DNA of 35,106 nt from positions 1-35,106 of the forward strand of contig JACAST010000003.1 in assembly GCA_013390765.1 (NCBI GenBank), given 5' to 3'. Shown here one piece after another: positions 16,342 through 26,974 of this stretch. Position 1 is the stretch's first letter; each line of letters starts with the position of its first letter. The notes below the pieces were generated by a model. The model was not told the origin of the DNA. It worked only from the letters and a program-made list of their open reading frames with translations, and did not search any database. This DNA is from Marine Group I thaumarchaeote. GTDB taxonomy: Archaea > Thermoproteota > Nitrososphaeria > Nitrososphaerales > Nitrosopumilaceae. Position numbers and translations under genes: made by a program.

Positions 16342-16620
16342 TTAGTACAAAACCTCAAACGTTGAAAATTCATTTTTAAATTCTTCATTGATAACTTCAA
16401 TATCGTCTACACGTGAATTTGCAGGACCAATACGTGTCCATTCAATAACCGAATTGATAGATTTACTATCACCTTCAAATACTGCTTCTACACGTCTATC
16501 TTTTAGATTTCTAACCCAGCCTGATGCATTATTCTTTTTAGCAATAACTTTTAGAGCTTGTCTAAAAAAAACTCCCTGCACATTACCACTTACCAAAAGA
16601 CGTACACGTTGTTGTTTCAT
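16342..16620 (-). CDS. acyP: Acylphosphatase
   Basis: A 92-aa acylphosphatase that hydrolyses acyl-phosphates such as acetyl phosphate or carbamoyl phosphate. The family signatures are present: VSGNVQGVFFRQ at about residues 10-21, with the phosphate-binding Arg at R20, and GWVRNLKDRRVEAVFEG at about 34-50, with the catalytic Asn in RNL. The length is typical. It stands between the SRP RNA and the uL2 gene on the minus strand and could be cotranscribed with uL2 (45-base gap). There is nothing unusual in the sequence. Confidence 0.93.
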   Translation of the reverse strand: MKQQRVRLLVSGNVQGVFFRQALKVIAKKNNASGWVRNLKDRRVEAVFEGDSKSINSVIEWTRIGPANSRVDDIEVINEEFKNEFSTFEVLY

Positions 16621-16665
16621 AGATATACAAAAATAAAGATGTTAATCAGTTTTAGGAAAATAAGA

Positions 16666-17400
16666 TTATTTCTTTCTTTCCTTAATTCTTGCTCTTCCAG
16701 TTTTTCTAGCTGCAATGCTTCCAACCTTTGCTCCTGGTGGCGCATTACGTGAAACAGTTGAGCTTTGACCAACATGTTGATGTCTACCACCACCATGTGG
16801 ATGATTATATGCTCCCTGAGCTACACCTCTAACAATTGGATATTTTTGTCCCCTAGATCTAAATCGTCTCCAAGCAACTCCTGCACGCATTAATGGTCTA
16901 TCGCCAGCACCACCACCAGCCAAAGTTCCTATCATTGCTCTATTTCTTGGATTAAGAGTAGTAAATTTTCCAGAGGGAAGTTTTATTGTAACGCCCTTAT
17001 CTTCATGTGAAAACACTGTGGCATTTGTACCAGCAGATTTGATAAAAGAGCCTCCATCCCCAAATTGTTTTTCTACATTGCATATAGTTGTGCCATCAGG
17101 AATATTTTGAATGCTTATTACATTACCATCAGCAATTTTAGATTTTAATCCAAACTGAATCTGTGAACCTATTTTAGCACCAATCACTGCTGGGATAAAT
17201 GAAATAGAACCATCGTTAAATCTAACTTTTGCCAATGGAGCATTGCGACCTCGTTCGTGAACAAGATCTATGAGCTCTCCATCATGATTCTCTGAGAGTT
17301 CAAAACTAGGATATTTTGCAGGTGCAACCTTTCCTGTGGCAGATACTCTAAATTGCATCCCTCCACGACCGCGCCTTCTAACAAGAGGTCTTTTTCCCAA
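16666..17400 (-). CDS. rpl2: Large-subunit ribosomal protein uL2 (L2)
   Basis: A 244-aa ribosomal protein uL2, a core 50S protein at the peptidyl-transferase centre. It begins MGKRPLVRRRGRGGMQFRV and contains AAGTNATVF-like SAGTNATVF, LPSGKFTTLNPRNRAMIGTLAGGG and the highly conserved VRGVAQGAYNHPHGGGRHQHVG, whose His is essential for activity in bacterial L2, then a basic tail. Sequence and length are normal for archaea. It stands alone between acyP and cdc48, away from the S10-type ribosomal operon where L2 normally sits in many archaea. Confidence 0.97.
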   Translation of the reverse strand: MGKRPLVRRRGRGGMQFRVSATGKVAPAKYPSFELSENHDGELIDLVHERGRNAPLAKVRFNDGSISFIPAVIGAKIGSQIQFGLKSKIADGNVISIQNIPDGTTICNVEKQFGDGGSFIKSAGTNATVFSHEDKGVTIKLPSGKFTTLNPRNRAMIGTLAGGGAGDRPLMRAGVAWRRFRSRGQKYPIVRGVAQGAYNHPHGGGRHQHVGQSSTVSRNAPPGAKVGSIAARKTGRARIKERKK

Positions 17401-17478
17401 TGTGAAAATTTTTGACTACTTTACAGATTTTAAGCTTTTGATTAAGTAAAATATTCGTAGATAAATTCAGCGACAAAG

Positions 17479-17487
17479 GTATAAACG
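17479..17487 (+). promoter_or_regulatory. TATA-like box of cdc48
   Basis: GTATAAACG is centred about 26 bases before the ATG at 17509, which predicts transcription starting at or next to the start codon and supports this start. Confidence 0.5.
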
Positions 17488-17508
17488 AAACATATAGAGT
17501 GAATAATT

Positions 17509-19767
17509 ATGAGTGAAACTGAGATCTCTCTCAAAGTTTTGGAGGCATATACACGGGACGTTGGGCGTGGTGTGGCAAGGATTGACTACGATTCTATGGA
17601 TACGCTAAGTGCATCAACAGGGGATGTTATTGAAATGAAAGGCAAACGAAGAACTGTTGCAAAATGTTTACCTCTTTACCCATCAGATGAAGGAAAAGGC
17701 ATTATCAGAATAGATGGGTTAGGACGAAACAATTCCGGAATAGCAATTGGAGACAGTATTTCGGTAAAAAAGATCAAAGCTATAGCAGCAGAGAAAATTA
17801 TTGTAGCACCACTAGAAGCCATACCACCGATTGATGAGCGATATCTTGCAGACGCTTTAGAAAGTGTGCCTTTGATTAAGGGTGATAATGTAATGGTGCC
17901 ATATTTTGGTGGTAGGTTAACATTTCAGATAATTGGAGTAACGCCTAATGCTGATGCCGTACTTGTAACACAAAAAACAATTTTCACTATAGCTGAAAAG
18001 GGAGAGACACTAAGAGGTGTTCCACAAGTTTCTTATGAAGACATTGGTGGTTTGACTGACGAAATTAAGAAAGTTAGGGAAATGATTGAACTTCCACTAC
18101 GCCATCCAGAAATATTTGAAAAATTAGGAATAGAAGCACCAAAAGGAGTGTTACTTTATGGACCTCCTGGCACAGGAAAGACGTTGTTAGCAAAAGCAGT
18201 AGCAAATGAAAGTAATGCACACTTCATTAGTATTTCTGGTCCTGAGATTATGAGCAAGTTCTATGGTGAAAGTGAAGCTAGGCTACGAGAGATATTCAAG
18301 GAAGCAAGAGAGAAGGCACCGTCAATTGTTTTCATTGACGAGATTGATTCTATAGCGCCTAAGCGAGAGGAAGTTACTGGCGAAGTTGAGCGAAGAGTTG
18401 TATCACAAATGCTTTCACTTATGGATGGATTAGAGGCAAGGGGTAAGGTAATAGTAATTTCTGCAACAAACAGACCAAATGCAATTGATCCTGCCTTAAG
18501 AAGACCAGGAAGATTTGATAGAGAGATTGAGATCAAAGTTCCTGACAAAAAGGGAAGGAATGACATTCTAACTATTCACACACGAAATATGCCATTGGCT
18601 GATGATGTAGACATTAAACGTATAGCTGCAGTTAGCCATGGATATGTAGGTGCCGACTTAGAATACTTGTGTAAGGAAGCCGCAATGAAGTGTTTACGTA
18701 GACTGTTGCCTGAGATTGATCTAGACCAAGAAAAGTTACCCCCTGAAACACTTGACAAGTTAATTGTAAATGGAGAGGATTACAAAAAAGCATTGATTGA
18801 AGTTTCACCGTCTGGTTTGAGAGAAGTATATATTGAAAACCCAGATGTAAAATGGGAAGAAGTTGGCGGTCTAGATGATACCAAGCGAGAACTTCAAGAG
18901 GCAATTGAATGGCCAATGAAATATCCTACACTCTATGACAAGTTAGGACATAGAATGCCACACGGTATTTTGCTTCATGGCCCAAGTGGTACAGGAAAGA
19001 CAATGTTAGCAAAGGCAGTTGCTAGTGAAAGTGAGGCAAACTTTGTTTCTGTACGAGGTCCCGAATTGTTATCAAAGTGGGTAGGAGAATCTGAGAGAGG
19101 AATTAGGGAGATTTTCAGAAGGGCAAGACAGTCATCTCCATGTGTAATATTCTTTGATGAGATTGATTCAATAGCGCCAATTAGAGGAATGGGTGCAGAG
19201 ACGCAAGTAACTGAAAGAGTTGTAAGTCAGTTATTAACAGAACTAGACGGCATGCAAGACATGCATGGTGTTGTAGTACTTGCTGCGACAAACAGGGCAG
19301 ACATGATTGATCCAGCCTTGCTTAGACCTGGCAGATTTGATAAAATTATACAGATTCCTATGCCAGATAAGGAGTCCAGAAAAAAAATATTGGAGATCAG
19401 TACGGTAGATGTTCCAATCATAAAAGATGCTAACAGTCCAGACTATGTGAATTTTGGTAAATTAGCAGAGGCAACTGATGGATTTAGCGGTGCAGATGTA
19501 GCAGCTATAGCGAATACTGCTGTATCTTTTGTCATTCATGAATTTCTTGATAAATATTCAATGGCTGGTATGCATACTAAGAAAGATGCAACTACAGAAG
19601 AAGAACGTAATGCAGACGCATTGCAGGTAAAGGAAGTTGCAAAAATTGAAAAATCTGCTGAGAATGCTAAAATTACAATGAAGAATTTTGAGGATGCTGT
19701 GAAGAAGGTAAGAGAGCAAAAAGACTTGAAGATAACACAGAAAGTTGAACTTTCAGCTTTCAGGTAG
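17509..19767 (+). CDS. cdc48: Cdc48/VAT AAA+ unfoldase
   Basis: A 752-aa double-ring AAA+ ATPase of the Cdc48/p97/VAT family, which unfolds proteins, probably feeding the proteasome. An N-terminal substrate domain (residues about 1-180) is followed by D1 with Walker A GPPGTGKT at 218-225, Walker B IVFIDEID and [16 protein letters not shown]2 has Walker A GPSGTGKT at 491-498, Walker B VIFFDEID and [13 protein letters not shown]. Pore residues and both arginine fingers lie in their usual places. The C-terminus (KVELSAFR) lacks an obvious HbYX proteasome-docking motif. It is divergent from rpl2. All catalytic motifs are intact. Confidence 0.97.
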   Translation: MSETEISLKVLEAYTRDVGRGVARIDYDSMDTLSASTGDVIEMKGKRRTVAKCLPLYPSDEGKGIIRIDGLGRNNSGIAIGDSISVKKIKAIAAEKIIVAPLEAIPPIDERYLADALESVPLIKGDNVMVPYFGGRLTFQIIGVTPNADAVLVTQKTIFTIAEKGETLRGVPQVSYEDIGGLTDEIKKVREMIELPLRHPEIFEKLGIEAPKGVLLYGPPGTGKTLLAKAVANESNAHFISISGPEIMSKFYGESEARLREIFKEAREKAPSIVFIDEIDSIAPKREEVTGEVERRVVSQMLSLMDGLEARGKVIVISATNRPNAIDPALRRPGRFDREIEIKVPDKKGRNDILTIHTRNMPLADDVDIKRIAAVSHGYVGADLEYLCKEAAMKCLRRLLPEIDLDQEKLPPETLDKLIVNGEDYKKALIEVSPSGLREVYIENPDVKWEEVGGLDDTKRELQEAIEWPMKYPTLYDKLGHRMPHGILLHGPSGTGKTMLAKAVASESEANFVSVRGPELLSKWVGESERGIREIFRRARQSSPCVIFFDEIDSIAPIRGMGAETQVTERVVSQLLTELDGMQDMHGVVVLAATNRADMIDPALLRPGRFDKIIQIPMPDKESRKKILEISTVDVPIIKDANSPDYVNFGKLAEATDGFSGADVAAIANTAVSFVIHEFLDKYSMAGMHTKKDATTEEERNADALQVKEVAKIEKSAENAKITMKNFEDAVKKVREQKDLKITQKVELSAFR

Positions 19768-19798
19768 TTTTAATAAAATAACTGCTTAAACCACCTCA

Positions 19799-21085
19799 AT
19801 GTCAGACGACAAAGGATATTCTGGTAATGCCCTTGACTGTTTGAAAAAAAATAATGTAAAAGTAGGCGATTCAATCAAGATTACGGCTGATTTAACATAC
19901 TCTGGGATTTTAATGCCTAGGTACGAGTCTAGTGATGATAAGCATCTAGTAATCAAATTAGGAAGTGGTTACAATGTTGGAATTGATGTTGATGAGATTC
20001 AAAAAATTCAGGTCGTTTCTAGTCCTGAAGTAAAACCTGAGCAAAGCCAAGAAAGAAAAGAGAATCCAACACTTCCGAAAATTTTGCTTCTTTCTACGGG
20101 AGGAACAATTGCAAGTAAGGTTGACTACAGAACTGGCGCTGTTACACCTGCGCTTAGTGCATCTGATATTAATGAAGCGGTTCCAGAGCTTGGGAAAATT
20201 GCTAATATTGACGCGGAAGTTTTGTTCTCGGAATATTCAGAAAATTTACAGCCGGACCACTGGACACAAATTGCAGAAAAACTTGATTCGCTTGCAAACT
20301 CTGACTACAAGGGGATACTAATTGCGCATGGGACAGACACCATGCACTACACATCTTCTTTTTTGTCTTTTGCACTAGCTGGATTTCCTATTCCCGTTGC
20401 GCTTGTCGGTTCACAGAGATCATCTGACAGACCATCATCTGATGCGGCACCAAACCTGATTGCAGCTTCAAAATTTCTTGTTGAATCCAATACAAGGGGT
20501 ATTTTTCTTGTTATGCACCATAATGATAATGATCAGACTGTTGCATGCCATGTGGGAACCAGGGTTAGAAAAAATCATACAAGCAAGCGTGGAGCGTTTG
20601 AAACAGTGGGAGGTGACCCCGCGTTCATAGTTACGCCAACATTGAAAATTCAGAAAAATATACAGGGTGATTTTTTTAAAGATGCAAAATACAACCCGAG
20701 GATGAAGATTGACACAAATGTCGCTCTTGTAAAATATCATCCTGGTTATGATCCGAAGTTAATTGAAAACCTTATACAAACAGGGTGTAAGGCAATAATT
20801 TTTGAGGGAACGGGGCTGGGTCATGTTGGACGTACAATGTACGATGTTATAAAAAATGCAAAGGAAAATGACCTGTTTTTGGGAATGACATCACAATGTA
20901 TCGATGGAAGGGTTAGGATGACAGTCTATGAAAGCGGCAGGGATTTGTTGGAATTAGGAATTACACCTCTTGAAAATATGACTCCAGAAACTTCACTTGT
21001 AAAAGCAATGTGGACCTTAGGAAATTCAAAAAATGTCGATGAGATGAAGTCATTAATGCTAGAAAATATTGCTTCAGAGTTTTAA
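19799..21085 (+). CDS. gatD: Glu-tRNA(Gln) amidotransferase subunit D
   Basis: The glutaminase subunit of archaeal GatDE. It frees ammonia that GatE uses to turn Glu-tRNA(Gln) into Gln-tRNA(Gln). The 428 aa comprise an N-terminal beta-barrel AnsA-like-appended domain (residues about 1-85) and an L-asparaginase-type core. Catalytic motifs are STGGTIA with T100, and HGTDT at 177-181. The C-terminal half carries the MTSQCIDGRV and YESGRDLLELGI segments of GatD. It is followed after two bases by gatE, clearly one operon. A probable tRNA-Gln gene, the substrate, lies about 8 kb downstream. Confidence 0.95.
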   Translation: MSDDKGYSGNALDCLKKNNVKVGDSIKITADLTYSGILMPRYESSDDKHLVIKLGSGYNVGIDVDEIQKIQVVSSPEVKPEQSQERKENPTLPKILLLSTGGTIASKVDYRTGAVTPALSASDINEAVPELGKIANIDAEVLFSEYSENLQPDHWTQIAEKLDSLANSDYKGILIAHGTDTMHYTSSFLSFALAGFPIPVALVGSQRSSDRPSSDAAPNLIAASKFLVESNTRGIFLVMHHNDNDQTVACHVGTRVRKNHTSKRGAFETVGGDPAFIVTPTLKIQKNIQGDFFKDAKYNPRMKIDTNVALVKYHPGYDPKLIENLIQTGCKAIIFEGTGLGHVGRTMYDVIKNAKENDLFLGMTSQCIDGRVRMTVYESGRDLLELGITPLENMTPETSLVKAMWTLGNSKNVDEMKSLMLENIASEF

Positions 21086-21087
21086 TT

Positions 21088-22974
21088 ATGGCGGAAATTG
21101 ATTTCGAAAAAATTGGTTTGAAGGTTGGATTAGAGATTCATCAACAGTTGAATACGAATAAAAAACTGTTTTGCAAATGTAGACCAATAGAGAGTGATGA
21201 ATATACCGAAAAATTTTCTAGAAGATTAAGAACTGCAAAAAGTGAGCTTGGTGAATTAGATCCAGCTGCATTATTTGAGAAAACAAAATCAAAGAAAATC
21301 AGCTATTATGCAAATTCTCAAAGTAGTTGCCTAGTTGAAAAAGATGAAGAGCCTCCTCATGATCTAGATTATGATGCAAAGAAAATTTCATTATTGATTA
21401 GCTGTATGCTTGAATCAAAAATTTTTAGCGAGATTCACGTTATGAGAAAGACGGTCATTGATGGGTCTAATACGGCTGGCTTTCAAAGAACCATGCTTGT
21501 TTCCCAGGGAGGAAATCTTAATGTGAATGGAAAAAAAATTGGAGTTCAGGCAATTTGCCTTGAGGAGGATGCGGCAAAACTTCTCAAGGATGAACAAGAC
21601 CAAAGGAATTACAGTCTAGATCGTTTGGGCATACCATTAGTTGAAATTGCTTTAGAACCTGTTACCGCTAAACCTACTGAAGTTAAAGAAATTGCGTTAA
21701 CGCTTGGAAGATTGTTAAGGGTTACAGGGATGGTAAAAAGAGGGATTGGTTCAATCAGACAGGATGTAAATATTTCAGTTATGAATAGTGGAGTTGTAGA
21801 AGTGAAGGGTGTACAGCAGCTAGACCAACTTGAAAAAATAATTGATTATGAAGCTAAAAGGCAATATGGATTAATTCTAATTGCTGAGAAACTCAAAAAA
21901 CTATCTATTACAATATCAAAGGAAGATGTTTTTGATATTACTGAAGTTTTCAAAGATTGTGAATCAAAAATAATTCAAAATGCATTAAAATTAAAAATAA
22001 AAATTAAGGCGATACTGGTAAGAAACTTTTCTGGGATGTTTGGTTTTGAGCCGTATCCTGGAATTAGATTAGGAAAAGAAATTGGACAACTCGTAAGATT
22101 TTTTGGCGTTGGAGGAGTTTTTCATTCGGATGAGCTTCCTAATTACGGAATTAATGATTCTGATGTTGATAATGTAAAAAAATATCTTAAATTGGTGGAT
22201 GGAGATGGTTTTCTAATTATAGCTGGTGAAGATTCAAAGTTAGATTATGCTATAGATTCTATAATAAATAGAATTAAAGATGCAACGCAAGGGGTTCCAG
22301 CTGAAACGAGAGGTGCTACACAAGACGGCGAAACCATTTTTCTTAGACCGCGTCCAGGTGCGTCCAGAATGTATCCAGAAACTGACATCCCTTCCATTAG
22401 TGTGTTGCCTGAAGAAATAAAACTTGCAAAGGAAAATATTCCAAAATCATGGAATGATTCAATAGCTGAAATTCAACAAAAATATAGCCTAAATTCTCAA
22501 CTGTCAGAACAGATTTTTGACTCGGAATACTTGGAACTGTTTGAAAAAATTTGTAAAAATAAAAAAAACTCTCCAAATTTTGTTGCTTCAATACTTTGTT
22601 CTAGTATAACAAACTTACAAAGGAAAGGATTTGATGCCATCCTATTGAAACCTGAACACGTTATAGAATCATTTGAACTATTAGCATCTGATAAAATACC
22701 CAAAGAATCACTAGAAATTATTTTCGAAAGCATCATGTCGGGCAAATCAGAAAATGTTTCAATTGCTATGCAAAGTACAGATGTTTCAAGTATGGGTGAA
22801 GATGAGTTAAATGATATTTTAGATAAAATAATTCAAAATAATATGGATCTTGTTAAGGAACGGGGAGAAAACGCATTAGTTACCCTAATGGGAATTGCCA
22901 TGAAAGAAGTTAGGGGTAAAGCTTCTGGAAAAATGGTTAATGCTCTACTACGAAAAAAAATCTTAGAATTCTAA
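21088..22974 (+). CDS. gatE: Glu-tRNA(Gln) amidotransferase subunit E
   Basis: The kinase/transamidase subunit of GatDE, which phosphorylates Glu on tRNA(Gln) and amidates it. At 628 aa it has the family length. The cradle domain opens with GLKVGLEIHQQLNT and includes VMRKTVIDGSNTAGFQRT, CLEEDAAKLL, LDRLGIPLVEIALEP and the GSIRQDVNISV motif. An AspRS-like insert, characteristic of GatE and absent in GatB, occupies roughly residues 270-410, and the C-terminal YqeY-like tail domain (ELNDILDKIIQNN...LMGIAMKEVRGKASGKMVNALLRKKI) binds the tRNA elbow. It starts two bases after gatD stops. Confidence 0.96.
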   Translation: MAEIDFEKIGLKVGLEIHQQLNTNKKLFCKCRPIESDEYTEKFSRRLRTAKSELGELDPAALFEKTKSKKISYYANSQSSCLVEKDEEPPHDLDYDAKKISLLISCMLESKIFSEIHVMRKTVIDGSNTAGFQRTMLVSQGGNLNVNGKKIGVQAICLEEDAAKLLKDEQDQRNYSLDRLGIPLVEIALEPVTAKPTEVKEIALTLGRLLRVTGMVKRGIGSIRQDVNISVMNSGVVEVKGVQQLDQLEKIIDYEAKRQYGLILIAEKLKKLSITISKEDVFDITEVFKDCESKIIQNALKLKIKIKAILVRNFSGMFGFEPYPGIRLGKEIGQLVRFFGVGGVFHSDELPNYGINDSDVDNVKKYLKLVDGDGFLIIAGEDSKLDYAIDSIINRIKDATQGVPAETRGATQDGETIFLRPRPGASRMYPETDIPSISVLPEEIKLAKENIPKSWNDSIAEIQQKYSLNSQLSEQIFDSEYLELFEKICKNKKNSPNFVASILCSSITNLQRKGFDAILLKPEHVIESFELLASDKIPKESLEIIFESIMSGKSENVSIAMQSTDVSSMGEDELNDILDKIIQNNMDLVKERGENALVTLMGIAMKEVRGKASGKMVNALLRKKILEF

Positions 22975-22986
22975 AATTATATAAAA

Positions 22987-23071
22987 TGCGGGAAGTGGGA
23001 TTTGAACCCACGAACTCCTAGGAGATAAGGACCTGAACCTTACGCCGTTGACCAGGCTGGGCGACTCCCGC
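22987..23071 (-). tRNA. tRNA-Leu (CAG)
   Basis: A class II tRNA of 85 nt on the minus strand. The acceptor stem GCGGGAG pairs with TTCCCGC, the discriminator is A, the T arm is GTGGG-TTCAAAT-CCCAC, and the anticodon stem TAAGG/CCTTA closes the loop TTCAGGT, giving anticodon CAG. The long variable arm has a CTCC/GGAG stem, as expected for Leu. No intron is seen and CCA is not encoded. It lies just after gatE, on the opposite strand. Confidence 0.93.
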
Positions 23072-23149
23072 AACAAGAAAGAAAAAACGTAGAATAAGTT
23101 TCTTTTTCGTGAGTAAAACACAAAATAGCCGAGTATATCTATTAAATTA

Positions 23150-23320
23150 ATGGAATTTAGTGAGATATATTGCAATGATTGTAAGAAAGTGCTTGCTAGA
23201 TACAATATAAAATATTACTCAGAAGACATGATTGCCGAGTTAATTCAGACAATCCATGTTGTTCATACTCGTGCTGGACATCATGTAAAAATTCATAAAA
23301 TAAAATCTGGGAACAGTTAA
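23150..23320 (+). CDS. 56-aa CxxC mini-protein of unknown function
   Basis: A short ORF read directly (ATG 23150, TAA 23318-23320). The 56-aa product MEFSEIYCNDCKKVLARYNI... has a CxxC pair at residues 8-11, a Tyr-rich middle (YNIKYYSED), a helix (MIAELIQTIHVVH) and a His-rich end (HTRAGHHVKIH). CxxC plus several His could bind zinc. A TATA-like GAGTATATC ends about 12-20 bases before the ATG. It converges on dnaJ with nine bases between the stops, the compact packing expected of a real gene. I do not recognise the family. Confidence 0.58.
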   Translation: MEFSEIYCNDCKKVLARYNIKYYSEDMIAELIQTIHVVHTRAGHHVKIHKIKSGNS

Positions 23321-23329
23321 AATTTAGTG

Positions 23330-24439
23330 TTAATTAAACGAGTCTTCTAATTCCTTTAACAATTCTTTTTGGTGCTTGCTTAGTTTCTTTGGAATATTAA
23401 TCACAAATCTTACATATTGATCTCCTCGGCCTCTAAATCCACGTCCTGGCAAGCCTTTTCCTTTAAGTTTGATTATCGCATTTGGTTGACTGCCAGGTTC
23501 CACAGTAATTTTACTGAATCCTTCTAGTGTGGGAACTTCCAAATTTTTTCCTAAGCTTGCATCCATCATTGATATCTGGGCATCATAAAAAATGTCTCTG
23601 TCATCACGTTTGAATTTCGGATGAGGTTGAACGTTGACCCTTATTATTAGATCGCCACTGATGCCGTCTGGTATTGACTCGCCCTCACCAGTTATTACAT
23701 AATCGCCGTTGTCTATACCAGCCGGAAGCTCAAACGATATGTGTTTTATGCCTTTCACTTTTCCTAACTTGCATTTTTTACATGGCTTTTCTATCATCAT
23801 TCCCTGTCCACCACATTTTCTGCATGGCTGAACAGTTACAAAAGTGGAAAACCCCATGTTCCGACTTATCCTTACTTGTCCCTGACCATGACAGTCTGAA
23901 CATTTTATTTTAGATGTACCGGGAAAACATCCAGAACCATTGCAATCAGGGCAGTCTACATTTTTTTGTAAATCAAGCTCCATTCTTTTCCCATCAAGCA
24001 CGTCTTCAAGCGAAACAAAAGTTTCATGTAACATATCAGAACCTCTTTGCCTTCCAAAACCGCCAAACCCTTGTTCTCTCCCTCCAAAAAGATTTTCAAA
24101 AATAGAATCAAAGCCACCTGTTGTTCTTCTACCTCTTCCTCCAAACAAACCACTAAGAATGTCATCAAAGTTAGCTCCAGCTCCTCTAAAAATATCTTCA
24201 GTACTGTATCTTCCATCTACACCGGCATGACCATGTTGATCATAAAGCTGACGTTTTTTTGGATCTGACAAAACTGCATATGCTTCTGAAATTTCCTTGA
24301 AATGTTCAGCAGCTTCAGGTGATTTGTTTCTATCCGGATGAAATTTTAAAGCTGATTTTCTATATTGAGACTTGATCTCATTTAGTGCAGCATTTTTTGA
24401 AACGCCTAAAACTTCATAATAATCACGTTTTGCGCTCAT
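23330..24439 (-). CDS. dnaJ: Chaperone DnaJ (Hsp40)
   Basis: A 369-aa type I DnaJ, which delivers clients to DnaK and triggers its ATPase. The J domain has HPD at 34-36; the Gly/Phe-rich region covers about 85-135. Zinc-binding Cys pairs are C163/C166, C180/C183, C206/C209 and C220/C223; the fourth repeat (CKKCKLGK) is degenerate in its glycines, but its Cys are intact. The C-terminal substrate domain follows ([31 protein letters not shown]). It lies 71 bases after dnaK in the same direction, with its own TATA-like CTATTTTATAC about 25 bases upstream of the start. Confidence 0.96.
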   Translation of the reverse strand: MSAKRDYYEVLGVSKNAALNEIKSQYRKSALKFHPDRNKSPEAAEHFKEISEAYAVLSDPKKRQLYDQHGHAGVDGRYSTEDIFRGAGANFDDILSGLFGGRGRRTTGGFDSIFENLFGGREQGFGGFGRQRGSDMLHETFVSLEDVLDGKRMELDLQKNVDCPDCNGSGCFPGTSKIKCSDCHGQGQVRISRNMGFSTFVTVQPCRKCGGQGMMIEKPCKKCKLGKVKGIKHISFELPAGIDNGDYVITGEGESIPDGISGDLIIRVNVQPHPKFKRDDRDIFYDAQISMMDASLGKNLEVPTLEGFSKITVEPGSQPNAIIKLKGKGLPGRGFRGRGDQYVRFVINIPKKLSKHQKELLKELEDSFN

Positions 24440-24510
24440 GCTATAATCAAACAGTTCATTTGTATAAAATAGATAATGTATTCATTTTCAAATAATTTGG
24501 GTTTTCGTTT

Positions 24511-26361
24511 TTATTTAGACTGCTCTTCACTTGGTTCAGATTCTGGTTCTGGCTCAGGCTCTGATTTTTCTTCAGATTTGGTTTCATCTTTCTGCTGGTC
24601 TGCCCCTGGTGGAGGAGTGACATTTTTGTATAATTCAGTAGTTATTTCATTTACTATTGCTTTTAGTGCATCTAGTTTTGTTTTAATTTGGTCTACGTCC
24701 TGACTTAGAACTTCCTTCAGCTCCTTTATTGCATCTGTAACCTTAATTCCCTGTTCCTGCGATATTTTGTCTTTAAGATCTTGGTTAACCAATTTTTCTG
24801 TCGTGTAGATGTAGCTTTCTGCCTCATTTTTGATGTCTACTGTCTCTTTTTTCTTCTTGTCATCTTCTGCGTGCTTTTCTGCATCCCGCTTCATGTTTTC
24901 TACATCTTCATCTGATAGTTTTGTAACAGATTCTATTGTAATTTTATTATCCTTTCCAGTTCCAAGATCCTTTGCTGTTACGTTTATGATACCATTAGCA
25001 TCAATGTCAAATTTTACATTGATTTGTGGGACTCCTCTAGGAGCCGGAGGAACATCAGTCAGGTTAAAACTTCCCAATGAAACATTGTCAGCAACCATTG
25101 GTCGTTCTCCCTGAACCACGTTTATTGTAACTGCGGTTTGATTATCAGCAGCTGTTGTGAAAGTCTTGTCTTTGGATGTAGGTATTGTAGTGTTTCTCTC
25201 AATAATTGGTTCACGCACACCGCCTAGTGTTTCAATTCCTAATGTCAATGGAGTTACATCTAGTAACACAATGTCACTTTCCACCTCTCCAGCCATAATA
25301 CCCGCCTGAATGGCAGCACCAAAGGCAACAGCCTCCATTGGATCAATTCCCGATTCTGGGTTTTTTCCAATTGCGTCTCCAACAAATTTTTTTACTATTG
25401 GCATTCTAGTGGGCCCACCTACGAGTACAATTTTGGTGATGTCTGAAGTAGATATTTTTGCATCCTCAAATGCTTTGTCAATTGAGGGCTTACATCTTTC
25501 AACTAGTGATGTTACAAGACTCTCTAGTTTAGCTCTTGTTAGTTTCACTTCAAGCGCAGTCTTTTCATGAATGTATGGTAAGTTTATTTCTGTTTCCATT
25601 ACGCCTGAAAGTTGAATCTTTGCCTTTTCACAAGCCTCTCTGAGTCGCTCCATGGCTTTCTTGTCACTTGAAAGATCAACACCCTCTTTTTTTCGAAATT
25701 CTTCTTTAACATAGTCCATTATTACTATATCCATATCAGTGCCGCCCAGATGAGTATCACCAGAAGTGCTCATTACTTCAAAAACGCCACCACCCATTTC
25801 CATTAATGTGACATCGAGTGTACCACCACCAAAGTCAAATACCAATATCTTCATGTCCAGCGTTGCTTTGTCAAGACCAAAAGCGAGAGAGGCTGCGGTA
25901 GGCTCGTTGATAATTCGTATTACCTCAAGCCCAGCGATTGTTCCAGCATCTTTGGTAGCTTGCCTCTGTTCATTATTAAAATAGGCAGGAACTGTAATTA
26001 CTGCCTTGGTAATCTTATCACCAGTAAATGCTTCAGAATCTTTTTTAATTTTTTGTAAAATAAACGCAGAGATTTGTTGTGGTTTGTATTCTTTACCTTG
26101 AATTTTGTAAACATAATTTGTGCCCATCTTTCTCTTTGCTTTAGTAATAGTATTTTCAGGATTTGTTACAGCTTGGTTTACAGCAGGTGTACCAACAAGC
26201 ATAGCACTACCATCTTTTGGGAATGCAACGACAGACGGAAATGCTTTGCCATGTGCTGTTTGGCCTTCAGCTGAAGGAATTATTGTTGGCTTACCACCTT
26301 GAATAATTGCGGCAGCTGAGTTACTTGTTCCAAGATCGATACCAATTATTCTTTCAGCCAA
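24511..26361 (-). CDS. dnaK: Chaperone DnaK (Hsp70)
   Basis: A 616-aa Hsp70. The ATPase domain shows [15 protein letters not shown] at the start, [50 protein letters not shown] and [10 protein letters not shown]. The substrate domain includes [14 protein letters not shown] and the interdomain linker. The C-terminal lid ends in an acidic, Pro/Glu/Ser-rich tail (about 30 residues, with PEPEPE-type repeats), different from the EEVD of eukaryotes. The start lies eight bases after grpE. Archaeal DnaK systems are generally regarded as acquired from bacteria. Confidence 0.97.
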   Translation of the reverse strand: MAERIIGIDLGTSNSAAAIIQGGKPTIIPSAEGQTAHGKAFPSVVAFPKDGSAMLVGTPAVNQAVTNPENTITKAKRKMGTNYVYKIQGKEYKPQQISAFILQKIKKDSEAFTGDKITKAVITVPAYFNNEQRQATKDAGTIAGLEVIRIINEPTAASLAFGLDKATLDMKILVFDFGGGTLDVTLMEMGGGVFEVMSTSGDTHLGGTDMDIVIMDYVKEEFRKKEGVDLSSDKKAMERLREACEKAKIQLSGVMETEINLPYIHEKTALEVKLTRAKLESLVTSLVERCKPSIDKAFEDAKISTSDITKIVLVGGPTRMPIVKKFVGDAIGKNPESGIDPMEAVAFGAAIQAGIMAGEVESDIVLLDVTPLTLGIETLGGVREPIIERNTTIPTSKDKTFTTAADNQTAVTINVVQGERPMVADNVSLGSFNLTDVPPAPRGVPQINVKFDIDANGIINVTAKDLGTGKDNKITIESVTKLSDEDVENMKRDAEKHAEDDKKKKETVDIKNEAESYIYTTEKLVNQDLKDKISQEQGIKVTDAIKELKEVLSQDVDQIKTKLDALKAIVNEITTELYKNVTPPPGADQQKDETKSEEKSEPEPEPESEPSEEQSK

Positions 26362-26369
26362 ATTTTCAC

Positions 26370-26942
26370 CTATTTTTTAATTAATTTTTTCGAAACACAT
26401 ACTTTCGAGTATTTGAATACCTTGCCACGAATAATATATCCTTTTGCGATCTCTTTTACAATTGTGCCTTCCTCATGATTGTTATCCTCAATCTCTTGTA
26501 CTACTTCATGCAACTTGGGATCAAGTTTCTTTCCTTCAGCTTCAATAGGTTTTACTTCATAATGATCCAAGATAGATTCCATGTTTTTTATGATACTGTT
26601 AAGACTGTCTACGTTTCCTCCCTCTTTTTTATATGCATTTTTTGCACGAATAAAATCTTCATACACAGTTAAGAAATCTAGAATTATTTTGTCTCCTCGT
26701 GCATTGATTCGATCAGTTGTCTGTTTTCCCAGATTTTGGTAATCTGCAAGTAAGCGTAAAGATTTTTGTTTTTCTTTTTCTAAAAGCTCATTTAACTCAT
26801 CTATTTTTTGTTGATAATGCACTGATTGCGATTTTTTAATTTCTATTTTACTGTCGGTGTTATTGTCAAAACTGCTATCGTTCTGTTCTACATTTTCTTG
26901 AGATTCAATTAATGAACTATCATCTTTTTCGCCTTCAGACAT
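26370..26942 (-). CDS. grpE: Nucleotide-exchange factor GrpE
   Basis: A GrpE of about 190 aa that releases ADP from DnaK. An acidic, low-complexity N-terminus (residues 1-35) is followed by a long coiled coil ([29 protein letters not shown]) and the beta domain ending [41 protein letters not shown], which is the GrpE signature region. ATG 26942 is chosen; a TTG directly before it is the other option. It is the first of the grpE-dnaK-dnaJ series, and an AT-rich element (ATAAAATTATC) around 26960-26975 on the minus strand may be its own promoter. Confidence 0.93.
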   Translation of the reverse strand: MSEGEKDDSSLIESQENVEQNDSSFDNNTDSKIEIKKSQSVHYQQKIDELNELLEKEKQKSLRLLADYQNLGKQTTDRINARGDKIILDFLTVYEDFIRAKNAYKKEGGNVDSLNSIIKNMESILDHYEVKPIEAEGKKLDPKLHEVVQEIEDNNHEEGTIVKEIAKGYIIRGKVFKYSKVCVSKKLIKK

Positions 26943-26974
26943 CAATCTTTCTAATTTTTTAGATAATTTTATCT

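Noticed and set aside
24529-24620. Possible tandem-repeat element from the repetitive GAA/CCA run at the end of dnaK
   Set aside because: It is in frame and encodes the acidic DnaK tail; no repeat unit extends beyond the gene.
26120-26302. Plus-strand ORFs antisense to dnaK
   Set aside because: They are shadows of the strongly conserved Hsp70 ATPase domain on the minus strand.
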